From: an uncultured Bacteroidota bacterium
Lineage (GTDB): Bacteria; Bacteroidota; Bacteroidia; Chitinophagales; Chitinophagaceae
Reading direction: 5' to 3'
DNA: 5,004 bases
Assembly (NCBI GenBank): GCA_946479055.1
Contig: CAMLEX010000435.1
Location: 1 to 5,004 of the forward strand
This document shows positions 1 through 5,004 of the stretch, in pieces; position 1 is the stretch's first letter; each line of letters opens with the position of its first letter. The position numbers and the translations under genes are program-made. Below the pieces are notes generated by a model. That model searched no databases. It saw nothing but the letters and a program-made list of their open reading frames with translations, and was not told where the DNA came from.

Positions 1-551
1 AACAATACCTGCTTGACACTTTTTACAACCGAATAAAGAACGAAGGCATCCGTGACCTCAATATTGAAGGTGCTGCGGCTATACCTGCCGGTATAGTGCT
101 GGCAAGCCGTGGGAACAAATCTTTCCCGAAAAATTTTTTAATATTTACTTCCAACCGGTTTTGGGAAAGCCAGGATTCCGCCTTTATTAAAATTATAAAA
201 GTCGGCGCCAATACAGACACTGCTTTTTTCCAGGGAATATCGGGATTGGATTATTCTTATGCGACAGACCAGTTATTACTTACTGTATCTACGGAAAATA
301 CATATGATAGCTATAACGATGGCAGTATTGGAAAAAGTTATTTATGGATCATCAATGATATTTCTTCTATAAAGAGGCTGGCTGCCATCAACCCTGACAG
401 GATCATAGACCTGGAAGAAGTGAATCCTCGGTTTAAAGGCAATAAAATAGAATCGGTTTGTATTGCAGCGGAAAATAAAAAGGAAAAAGAATTAATCCTG
501 GTTTCAGATGATGATAAAGGCGGCACTGTTTTGTTCAGGATGAAATTGTAG
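1..551 (+). CDS. C-terminal part of a DUF6929-like protein (5' end outside window)
   Basis: The reading frame is open from the left edge (first full codon at 3) to a TAG stop at 549-551, giving 182 residues, so the true start lies outside the window. The GTG at 96 is an internal codon, not a start, because the frame and the family-like sequence continue upstream of it. Recognisable blocks are LNIEGAA near residue 19, SRGNKSFP, GISGLDYSYATDQLLL followed by an acidic TENTYDSYNDGSIG loop, KIESVCIAAE, and a terminal LVSDDDKGGTVLFRMKL. This order matches my memory of DUF6929, a beta-propeller-like family of unknown function related to esterase-like/phytase-like repeats. The assignment is from pattern memory, with no search behind it. 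No catalytic role can be given. The gene is convergent with the next one, with 24 bp between the two stops. Confidence 0.7.
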   Translation, partial: QYLLDTFYNRIKNEGIRDLNIEGAAAIPAGIVLASRGNKSFPKNFLIFTSNRFWESQDSAFIKIIKVGANTDTAFFQGISGLDYSYATDQLLLTVSTENTYDSYNDGSIGKSYLWIINDISSIKRLAAINPDRIIDLEEVNPRFKGNKIESVCIAAENKKEKELILVSDDDKGGTVLFRMKL

Positions 552-559
552 ATTGGCTA

Positions 560-573
560 AAGGATAAATCCTT
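560..573. repeat. 14-bp palindrome between convergent gene ends
   Basis: AAGGAT, a two-base centre AA, then ATCCTT form a perfect inverted repeat. It lies between the stop of the DUF6929-like gene and the stop of the leftward DUF1772-like gene. As RNA it could form only a short stem of about 5 bp, and no T-run follows on either strand. It could be a weak bidirectional terminator, but it does not meet the usual criteria. Confidence 0.3.
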
Positions 574-575
574 GT

Positions 576-1043
576 CTACTTTATGCGCTTTATTATTCCC
601 AGCGCAAAAAAGCAAAAGCTGGCAACAGAAGTAAATGTCCGTATGGTATGAAACCGGTTCCATGTAGCACGCAAAGATTCCCAGTTAGCAGGCAATGTAT
701 TTTCCGTCCATGTTTTTATTTGGTTATCGATCGGCACTTCTATCGCTACAGTAATGATCAAAGTAACAAACATCAACAAGAAAGCTGTATTATATAAGTA
801 AAAAGAAGGTTTATAAGCCAGGCGGCTTTGCCAAATAACCAGCAGCATGAATACTAAAGTAGCCGGCATTAGGATACGCATAGGTATCGCCACATTGGCA
901 ATGATCGTTTTGCCGATATGAATATACTCTGAAGGCGCAAAATTATCAAGTGAACGGGTGAGTGTAAACCAGGTACCCCAGAAAACTCCTGTTACCAATG
1001 CCGTAAGCAACAACGCTATGAATTCAGTTGCCTTTAATTTCAT
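576..1043 (-). CDS. DUF1772 (anthrone oxygenase-like) integral membrane protein
   Basis: This is a complete 155-residue protein starting at the ATG at 1043 and ending in TAG. Four hydrophobic segments are visible at about residues 7-29, 55-72, 82-102 and 135-152, so it should be an inner-membrane protein with four helices. Between helices 3 and 4 it carries the DUF1772 signature: VPIDNQIKTW (103-112, with N107) followed by a W121..W128...H132..R135 pattern. That family includes fungal anthrone oxygenases, but the bacterial members are mostly uncharacterised, so a substrate should not be inferred. There is no Shine-Dalgarno sequence: the 20 bases before the start are nearly all T on the coding strand. 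A LytTR regulator gene lies 119 bp upstream on the same strand, so co-transcription is possible but is questioned by a hairpin with a U-tract in the gap. Confidence 0.75.
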   Translation of the reverse strand: MKLKATEFIALLLTALVTGVFWGTWFTLTRSLDNFAPSEYIHIGKTIIANVAIPMRILMPATLVFMLLVIWQSRLAYKPSFYLYNTAFLLMFVTLIITVAIEVPIDNQIKTWTENTLPANWESLRATWNRFHTIRTFTSVASFCFFALGIIKRIK

Positions 1044-1050
1044 ACAGCAA

Positions 1051-1083
1051 ATAAAAAAAATAAATTCTCTTTTAAAAAGAGAA
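1051..1083 (-). terminator. Candidate U-tract terminator after the LytTR gene
   Basis: On the minus strand an 8-bp stem (TTCTCTTT pairing with AAAGAGAA, 3-base loop) is followed by TTTATTTTTTTTAT. This is the layout of an intrinsic terminator for transcripts leaving the LytTR gene. The stem has only two G-C pairs, which is weak. The U-tract ends only about 7 bases before the ATG of the DUF1772-like gene, so the element sits in that gene's leader. It could instead attenuate read-through into that gene, or simply be AT-rich leader sequence. Confidence 0.4.
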
Positions 1084-1109
1084 ATCGGTGAGTGCAGGTT
1101 TTAAGCAGC

Positions 1110-1144
1110 CCGGTTGAGGAAATAAAAGGTAAATCAACAACCGG
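1110..1144 (-). repeat. 7-bp inverted repeat in the gap downstream of the LytTR gene
   Basis: CCGGTTG (1110-1116) and CAACCGG (1138-1144) are exact reverse complements separated by 21 bases. The outer G1108 and C1145 could add a pair if one C is bulged. The element begins 18 bases after the stop of the regulator gene and is GC-rich within an AT-rich gap. No U-tract follows directly. It may be a 3'-end stem protecting the regulator mRNA or an operator; nothing in the sequence decides between these. Confidence 0.35.
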
Positions 1145-1162
1145 CAAAGTATTGTTCCGCTC

Positions 1163-1921
1163 TTATGCATTATACATCCATTCCCTGAATTGGGGTGCCA
1201 TTTCCTGGCTTACTATTACATTGTGTTTTATTTGAGACAGTGTCAGATCTATCTGCAATTTTACCCTTTGATAGGTTTTAAACCCATGAATAAAATCAAT
1301 GTTAACAATATACTGCCGGTTGACTCTGAAAAATTGTTCTTTATCCAGTTCCAGCTCAATATCGCAAAGATTCTTATCAGTTATATATTCCTGGCCTATG
1401 CGATCAATAACATTGACAGACCTGTGCTCCGTATGAAAAAGAACTATATCATTAATGGGCAGAGAAACATTCTCTTTCCCTTTTTTAACAATCATCCGAT
1501 GCTTTGTATGCTTAACTGTGTCATACCCTCTATTGTTTATGGTTTGACCATTATGAAAATAATTGTTCAGCATCCTGAATTTTGCTAATGCCCTGCGCAG
1601 ACGGCCAGCGTCAACCGGTCTCAGCAAATAAGCAATGCAATTATATTCAAATGCTTCAAGCATAAACCTGTCGTCATCGGCAATAAAGATTACGGGTGTG
1701 CAGCTATTTGTATGATTAAATATTTCAAAAGAAAGTCCGTCGTTGAGCTGAACGGCACTCAAGACAATATCTATAGACGGACGGTGGGAGATATATTCGA
1801 TGCTTTTACTTACACTGTCAAGTTGTGAAGTTATGTTCACATCATCGGCAATGGCTGATAATGTAGTTATCAGATGCTCCATCGCAGTTTTCTTATCTTC
1901 AATAATTACAGCATTAAGCAT
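1163..1921 (-). CDS. Orphan LytTR response regulator with a degenerate receiver domain
   Basis: This is a 252-residue cytoplasmic transcription regulator. I chose the ATG at 1921 because MLNAVIIED is the normal beginning of a receiver domain. The frame stays open to another ATG at 1987, but the 22 extra residues do not look like part of the fold. Receiver domain: about 1-115. The acidic pair E8-D9 is kept. However, the phospho-acceptor position in IVLSAVQLNDG is A56, the switch Thr position in VIFIADDD is A81, and the conserved Lys in YLLRPVD is R101. The alignment to the usual Bacteroidota pattern (LDIQLADG, FTTAY, YLLKP) needs no gaps. LytTR domain: about 141-251, with HRMIVKKG, the PINDIVLF strand, QFFRVNRQYIVN (FRVNR at 198-202) and VIVSQEMAPQFREWM all well preserved. 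No sensor kinase gene is adjacent. The protein probably binds DNA without phosphorylation control, but this is inference. Confidence 0.9.
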   Translation of the reverse strand: MLNAVIIEDKKTAMEHLITTLSAIADDVNITSQLDSVSKSIEYISHRPSIDIVLSAVQLNDGLSFEIFNHTNSCTPVIFIADDDRFMLEAFEYNCIAYLLRPVDAGRLRRALAKFRMLNNYFHNGQTINNRGYDTVKHTKHRMIVKKGKENVSLPINDIVLFHTEHRSVNVIDRIGQEYITDKNLCDIELELDKEQFFRVNRQYIVNIDFIHGFKTYQRVKLQIDLTLSQIKHNVIVSQEMAPQFREWMYNA

Positions 1922-2145
1922 AACAAATAGTTTAAGGTTATGCACAGGAAAATAAAATACATGCTGCTTCTCTAAGGGATATTGCAAGTAAAAAGAGCTT
2001 TAAAAAAACCTTGCTAAAGTTCTGACATTTTTTCCAATATTAGTTTTCAACTTTTTCATACTTTTTATTGTATCCAGTACCTATCCTGGGAACGAACAAA
2101 AGATACTGGCACATTTTATGAGCCATATGGATCTAAAGCTTTTTT
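1922..2145. promoter_or_regulatory. Divergent intergenic region, A/T-tract rich
   Basis: These 224 bp lie between the starts of the leftward LytTR gene and the rightward PEBP gene, so they should hold both promoters. Visible structure: runs of A or T at 2002-2008, 2028-2033, 2044-2047, 2052-2056 and 2062-2066, including a direct repeat ACTTTTT at 2050-2056 and 2060-2066 (10-bp period). There is also an inverted pair CCAGTA (2074-2079) and TACTGG (2104-2109). The last tracts are spaced about one helical turn apart, which could bend DNA. I found no clean match to the Bacteroidota promoter consensus (TTTG, about 19 bp, TAnnTTTG) on either strand, so no start site can be placed. Confidence 0.4.
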
Positions 2146-2616
2146 ATGGCAACAAAAACCACTGCAAATACGCTTACAGTATACAGTACCGTATTTAGTC
2201 ACAAGGGACATATTCCATCTGAATACACCTGCGATGGAAAGGATATTAATCCACCGCTTGAAGTTGAAAATATTCCTGAAGGAACCAAATCACTGGCATT
2301 GATAATGGAAGACCCGGATGCGCCCAGGGGAACGTTTGACCATTGGCTTGTGTGGAATATTTCACCCAATGAAGCAATATCCGAGCAAACAAATCCCGGC
2401 ATCAGTGGTACCAATGATTTTGGCAAAACAGGATATGGAGGCCCCTGCCCTCCTTCCGGTGTGCATCGTTATTTTTTTAAGGTCTATGCATTAGATACCA
2501 AACTGGAGCTGTTAGCCGGAGCTGATAAAAAGACCTTGCTTGAAACCATGAATGGTCATATACTGTCTGAAGGTGAAATAATGGGCCTTTATCAAAGAAA
2601 AAAAACCAGTATATAA
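2146..2616 (+). CDS. YbhB/YbcL-family PEBP (Raf kinase inhibitor-like) protein
   Basis: This is a complete 156-residue protein, close to the usual length for the family. It has both signature blocks of bacterial phosphatidylethanolamine-binding-protein homologues: MEDPDAPRGTFDHWLVWNI (54-72, ligand-pocket D56, D58 and H66) and YGGPCPPSGVHRYFF (97-111, with H107). EIMGLYQR at the C-terminus is also typical. The N-terminal block FSHKGHIPSEYTCDGKDINP matches the conserved start of the fold. No signal peptide is present, so it should be cytoplasmic. The family folds as a small beta-sandwich with an anion-binding pocket; its physiological role in bacteria is poorly known. The start at the ATG at 2146 is supported by where the fold begins. 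Two ATGs slightly upstream (2118, 2127) are in another frame, which stops after about 25 codons. There is no Shine-Dalgarno sequence. Confidence 0.93.
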   Translation: MATKTTANTLTVYSTVFSHKGHIPSEYTCDGKDINPPLEVENIPEGTKSLALIMEDPDAPRGTFDHWLVWNISPNEAISEQTNPGISGTNDFGKTGYGGPCPPSGVHRYFFKVYALDTKLELLAGADKKTLLETMNGHILSEGEIMGLYQRKKTSI

Positions 2617-2628
2617 TTTCGGCGACTA

Positions 2629-2656
2629 TAGCTTTCGGCTTCAATAATGGAAGCTA
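2629..2656. repeat. Inverted repeat with two alternative stems after the PEBP gene
   Basis: TAGCTT (2629-2634) pairs with AAGCTA (2651-2656). Alternatively GCTTC (2638-2642) pairs with GAAGC (2650-2654) around a 7-base loop; the two forms compete for the same right arm. On the plus strand the hairpin is followed by A residues, not T, so it is not a standard terminator for the PEBP gene. It lies 13 bases after that gene's stop, within the 118-bp gap before the SDR gene. Confidence 0.3.
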
Positions 2657-2734
2657 AAAAATGAGCATGGCTTTCTTTCAGGCCTGGGATTTGACATTAC
2701 TCTCCTGACGCCATCATCTTGCAAACGGCATATC

Positions 2735-3643
2735 ATGAAAAAACTGGCAGGTTTGTGGGTAAGCAACTTTATCTTCTTATTCATGGCATACACACAACCT
2801 ATTGTTATTGCTGATTCGGTTCCAGTTGCTGATACGGCAATATTGCCAGGTGATTATGCCCTGGTAGCAGGTGGCAGTAAAGGTATTGGTTATGCAATTG
2901 CAGAAGCCCTTGCCAGGCGCAAATACAATCTGATACTTATAGCAAGACACCTGGATAGCCTGGAATCCGCAAAGAAAAAATTAGAATCAGCTTATCATAT
3001 TCATGTAGAATTATTAGTCAATGATCTGAGCCGTGAACAAGCTGCAGATGAAATTGCACTATGGTGTATTGCAAAAAACATACGACTAAAAATGCTTTGC
3101 AATGTGGCCGGAGCTGGTGGTGAACGGGATTATTTATCATTATCTCTCGACTCACTACGCTATATGGTCAGGCTTAATGTAGAGTCTTGCATGGCTCTTT
3201 CATTAAAGTTGCTTCCGCTGCTGGAGAAAAATGCACCCTCTTATATTTTAAACGTAGCCAGTATGGCTGGTCTTGCTCCTATTCCAATTAAAAATATGTA
3301 TAGCGCCACTAAATCTGCCGTTGTATTTTTCAGTTATTCTTTGCACTACCAGTTAATGGACAAAAATATAGGTGTAAGTTGTCTTGCACCCGGTCCTGTA
3401 TTTACCAAACCTGAAATTATAAAAGACACGAAAAACAAACTGGGTTGGCTGGGAATGAAGATGGCAGTGTCGCCAAAAAGGGTAGGTGAAATAGCTGTCC
3501 GTAACACTTTAAAAAAAAAGATACTTATTGTACCCGGCTGTTTAGCTAAATTTTCATCAGTAGTGATACGTCTGCTTCCCCGGCGGGTGATCGTATCTAT
3601 CTACGATAAAGCAGAAAGAAAATTCCAAAAACAACAACGATAG
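2735..3643 (+). CDS. Short-chain dehydrogenase/reductase with a signal-peptide-like N-terminus
   Basis: This is a complete 302-residue classical SDR oxidoreductase. The Rossmann domain starts near residue 40. The cofactor loop is AGGSKGIG (45-52), where the usual Thr is Ala. R71 at the end of strand 2 suggests NADP(H) preference. Other marks are ND (96-97), NVAG (123-126), the tetrad N148, S176, Y189 and K193 (YSATK), and APGPVFT (218-224). The catalytic set is complete, so it should be an active reductase. The layout, including the basic C-terminal LLPRRVIVSIYDKAERKF, resembles the DltE/YqjQ-type group; the substrate cannot be told. Unusually, about 38 residues precede the fold. They start MKK, run through a hydrophobic stretch at about 4-26, and contain a possible signal peptidase I site V24-I25-A26 before D27. 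A later start at M17 would remove the charged part but still leave an extension. The protein may be exported or membrane-anchored. Confidence 0.92.
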   Translation: MKKLAGLWVSNFIFLFMAYTQPIVIADSVPVADTAILPGDYALVAGGSKGIGYAIAEALARRKYNLILIARHLDSLESAKKKLESAYHIHVELLVNDLSREQAADEIALWCIAKNIRLKMLCNVAGAGGERDYLSLSLDSLRYMVRLNVESCMALSLKLLPLLEKNAPSYILNVASMAGLAPIPIKNMYSATKSAVVFFSYSLHYQLMDKNIGVSCLAPGPVFTKPEIIKDTKNKLGWLGMKMAVSPKRVGEIAVRNTLKKKILIVPGCLAKFSSVVIRLLPRRVIVSIYDKAERKFQKQQR

Positions 3644-4016
3644 CTTTTGTAAAAAAAGTACTAAATTTTATTCCTGACTTTTTAAATGTACTCCGGTTAA
3701 TCTGGCTATAAACTATTCAAGCAAACGAAATGACAAGTTACAAATTGTAGGCATTTATGTTTACAAAGTGTGGTTTCTTATTGGGCATGAAAGAAAGAGC
3801 GACCATGATGGGAAGAAAACTGGAAATAAACTCTGAACCTGGCAAAGACACATCTGTAATGATAACGGTGCCGTTGAATGCGTAAAAGAAATCGGCGAAA
3901 TATGTAAACCCATTTGATTGATATAATGGTGTAAGCTGTCTCCCCTATAATTTACCCTTATAAGCGGTACATTGTTTGATATATTTTGTTTTCTCTTCAA
4001 CTGTAAAACAAATAGT
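3644..4016. other. 373-bp stretch without an intact gene
   Basis: Position 3644 follows the SDR stop and 4017 is the YceI start. The first 113 bp are AT-rich and broken by stops on the plus strand; I recognise nothing in them. Positions 3757-3885 hold the kinase relic listed separately. The rest is the leader of the YceI gene. TATATTTTG at 3980-3988 resembles the Bacteroidota -7 element (TAnnTTTG) with one extra base and would place a start site about 20 bases before the ATG. No matching -33 element is visible, so the promoter call is weak. An A-rich stretch directly before the ATG (4005-4012) fits the translation starts of this phylum. Confidence 0.5.
3757..3885 (+). pseudogene. Relic of a histidine kinase C-terminus (end of HATPase_c domain)
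   Basis: A 42-codon open frame runs from an ATG at 3757, with an in-frame TAG just upstream at 3748, to TAA at 3883-3885. Its product contains GFLLGMKERATMMG, then KLEINSEPGK, then TSVMITVPLNA at the end. This is the classic ending of sensor kinases of the NarL/DesK (HisKA_3) type: the G2 box GLxGMxER, a glycine pair, LxIxSxPGKGTxVxxxxPL, then stop. The dimerisation domain, N box, G1 box and all sensor segments are missing, so the piece cannot be a working kinase. Two conserved glycines are changed: GG to GR (codon AGA) and GKGT to GKDT (codon GAC), each explained by a single G-to-A change. One residue seems deleted between F and LLGM. It reads as the decayed 3' end of a deleted kinase gene. 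A small protein reusing this end is possible but less likely. Confidence 0.75.
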
Positions 4017-4712
4017 ATGAAACAAAATAATCGTATCAGCGCCGCTGCCATTTTCATGTTAACATTGATTGCCTGTACTAATGCACCTGATGCAGAAAAA
4101 GCAAAGACCTCAGAGGCAAAAGAAGTAAGCACAGCTGCCGGTGAAACATGGAAGGTAGACACGACTGAAAGCAAAATAGAATGGGTTGCCACTAAGGTAA
4201 GCGGTTACCATACAGGCACTGTAAACATAAAGGACGGAGAATTAAATATACAGGATGGTAAACCAACCGGTGGAAATTTTGTACTGGATATGACCAGCAT
4301 AATTGTTTCAGGCCCTCCTCAAAATGATGAAAAAAGCAACAACAAATTATTAACTCATCTTAAATCTCCTGATTTTTTTGAAGTGTCAGCCCATCCCATC
4401 GCAACTTTTGTAATAACATCCGTAACACCATTCACCGGCACTGTAAAAGACACAGCAGATCCACGCCAGGAAACAATCAGTAAATATAAAGTAGCTAATC
4501 CTACACATACTATTAGCGGCAACCTTACCATCAAAGGAATTACCAAAAACATTGAATTTCCAGCAAGCATCATTGTCGGTAACAATTCTGCAAATGCAAT
4601 TGCCAAATTCAATGTTGATCGCAGAGAATGGAACATTGTATACCCGGGAAAACCTGATGATCTTATACGCAACGATATTCATTTGGGAATTTCGCTGAAG
4701 GCGGATAAATAA
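4017..4712 (+). CDS. YceI-domain lipoprotein
   Basis: This is a 231-residue protein if started at the ATG at 4017. The frame is open to an ATG at 3972, but starting at 4017 gives a proper lipoprotein signal: basic MKQNNR, a hydrophobic stretch, and lipobox L17-I-A-C20. Cys20 should be lipidated and the protein held in the cell envelope. A Lys/Glu/Ala/Thr-rich linker (about 21-43) leads into a YceI domain (45-230). Domain marks are WKVDTTESKIEWVA, SGYHTGTVNI, the HLKSPDFFEV block (114-123), HPIATFVITSV, SGNLTIKGITKNIEFPA (167-183) and WNIVYPG...IRNDIHLGISLKA. YceI domains are lipocalin-like barrels that bind isoprenoid or other amphipathic ligands; the ligand here is unknown. The loop before the GNLTIKG strand (about 141-166) seems somewhat long. 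The gene stands alone, preceded by the kinase relic and followed by a terminator. Confidence 0.93.
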   Translation: MKQNNRISAAAIFMLTLIACTNAPDAEKAKTSEAKEVSTAAGETWKVDTTESKIEWVATKVSGYHTGTVNIKDGELNIQDGKPTGGNFVLDMTSIIVSGPPQNDEKSNNKLLTHLKSPDFFEVSAHPIATFVITSVTPFTGTVKDTADPRQETISKYKVANPTHTISGNLTIKGITKNIEFPASIIVGNNSANAIAKFNVDRREWNIVYPGKPDDLIRNDIHLGISLKADK

Positions 4713-4751
4713 TATCGGAATATTTTATCAGGGTAATGTACTGAAAATAAA

Positions 4752-4779
4752 AAACGGCTCCATTTGATGGGAGCCGTTT
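4752..4779 (-). terminator. Strong hairpin terminator between convergent YceI and TPR genes
   Basis: AAACGGCTCC (4752-4761) and GGAGCCGTTT (4770-4779) form a perfect 10-bp stem with an 8-base loop. Read on the minus strand the stem is followed by TTTATTTTCAG, and counting the stem's own Ts gives an unbroken run of six. This makes it a good intrinsic terminator for the leftward TPR gene ending at 4803. On the plus strand only TTT follows, then GCATATTG, so it may also end the YceI transcript, but less efficiently. It lies 39 bases after the YceI stop and 23 bases beyond the TPR stop. Confidence 0.85.
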
Positions 4780-4802
4780 GCATATTGTCTCTTGCCCGTT
4801 GC

Positions 4803-5004
4803 CTACAATCCTCCGGGCATTTGTTTTTTCTGTTTCAATGCTGAAAGACTTGGGTCCATTTCTATTGCTTTATCACAAAGATGCTGACCTTTCTCTTTTT
4901 CACCTTTTTTCTGATAACTCATACCTATCATGTAGAGTGCTGATGCATTTCCTTTATCATAAAACAAAACCTGGTCCCAATAGTCAATAGCCTGCTGGTA
5001 TTTT
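4803..5004 (-). CDS. C-terminal end of a TPR-repeat protein (5' end outside window)
   Basis: The frame is open from the right edge to a TAG at 4803-4805, giving 66 residues; the rest of the gene is outside the window. The first helix (YQQAIDYWDQVLFYD) is the second half of one tetratricopeptide repeat. It is followed by a full repeat, ALYMIGMSYQKKGEKEKG then LCDKAIEMDPS, with the usual spacing of L-G, Y, G, A and P. A short basic tail ending KKQMPGGL closes the protein. TPR repeats mediate protein-protein contacts, so no specific role can be given from the end alone. Composition and codon use look like those of the neighbouring genes, and nothing suggests damage. A strong terminator follows directly. 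Confidence 0.88.
   Translation of the reverse strand, partial: KYQQAIDYWDQVLFYDKGNASALYMIGMSYQKKGEKEKGQHLCDKAIEMDPSLSALKQKKQMPGGL

Noticed and set aside
1190..1588. Long plus-strand open frame opposite the LytTR gene
   Set aside because: It lies entirely antisense to a well-supported regulator, has no recognisable domain, and its hydrophobic and Ile/Asn-rich product is what the complement of an AT-rich gene gives.
2118..2195. Short upstream frame starting at the ATG at 2118 and overlapping the PEBP start
   Set aside because: About 25 codons with no recognisable features; a chance out-of-frame ATG is the simplest explanation.
2690..2721. Possible promoter for the SDR gene: TTTG at 2690-2693, then TCATCTTG at 2714-2721
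   Set aside because: The spacing is about right for Bacteroidota, but the second box matches only four of the six defined consensus positions and the implied start site is only a few bases before the ATG.
1163..3885. The kinase relic as the lost partner of the orphan LytTR regulator
   Set aside because: The relic is of the NarL/DesK type, which pairs with LuxR-type regulators, whereas Bacteroidota LytTR regulators usually pair with LytS-like kinases. The two are about 1.8 kb apart on opposite strands.
1922..4016. The same 10-mer AACAAATAGT beside two gene starts (1922-1931 and 4007-4016)
   Set aside because: Several shared 10-mers are expected by chance in 5 kb of AT-rich DNA, and the two copies have opposite orientation relative to their genes.
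3761..4192. 143-codon minus-strand open frame across the gap and the YceI start
   Set aside because: It overlaps the kinase relic and the lipoprotein signal of the YceI gene, both of which are convincing on the plus strand. Its product shows no known motif.
4355..4682. Two overlapping minus-strand open frames inside the YceI gene
   Set aside because: They are antisense to conserved YceI motifs, overlap each other in different frames, and look like shadows of the coding strand.
4778..4990. 70-codon plus-strand open frame at the right edge
   Set aside because: It starts inside the terminator stem and is antisense to the TPR gene, whose repeat pattern is clear on the minus strand.

Overview
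The window looks like ordinary chromosomal sequence from a member of the Bacteroidota, most likely a Chitinophagaceae-like soil or freshwater lineage. This is inferred from an AT-rich composition, gene starts without Shine-Dalgarno sequences, a LytTR response regulator of the Bacteroidota type, a lipoprotein-anchored YceI protein and a DUF6929-type protein. I see no phage, insertion sequence, CRISPR array, tRNA or rRNA.

Left part (1-1921): the window opens inside a rightward gene whose last 182 codons resemble the C-terminal part of DUF6929 proteins. It converges on a leftward pair: a four-helix membrane protein of the DUF1772/anthrone-oxygenase-like family (576-1043) and, upstream of it, an orphan LytTR response regulator (1163-1921). 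The 119 bp between these two holds two possible hairpins. One is AT-rich and followed by a long U-tract on the minus strand, so the genes may not be a simple operon. The regulator has lost the three key residues of its receiver domain: the phospho-accepting Asp is Ala, the switch Thr is Ala and the conserved Lys is Arg. Its LytTR DNA-binding domain looks intact. This is the most notable feature of the window.

Middle (1922-3643): a 224-bp divergent intergenic region rich in A/T tracts separates the regulator from a rightward YbhB/YbcL-type PEBP protein (2146-2616). After it comes a short-chain dehydrogenase/reductase with a complete catalytic tetrad and an unexpected signal-peptide-like N-terminus (2735-3643).

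Right part (3644-5004): a 373-bp stretch without an intact gene carries, at 3757-3885, a relic of the C-terminal end of a histidine kinase ATPase domain. Then come a YceI-domain lipoprotein (4017-4712) and a strong hairpin terminator at 4752-4779. Its U-tract faces the leftward gene at the right edge, which encodes the C-terminal end of a TPR protein. The genes do not form one obvious pathway, and I found no convincing new multi-gene system. The items worth a second look are the pseudo-receiver regulator, the kinase relic and the apparently exported reductase.
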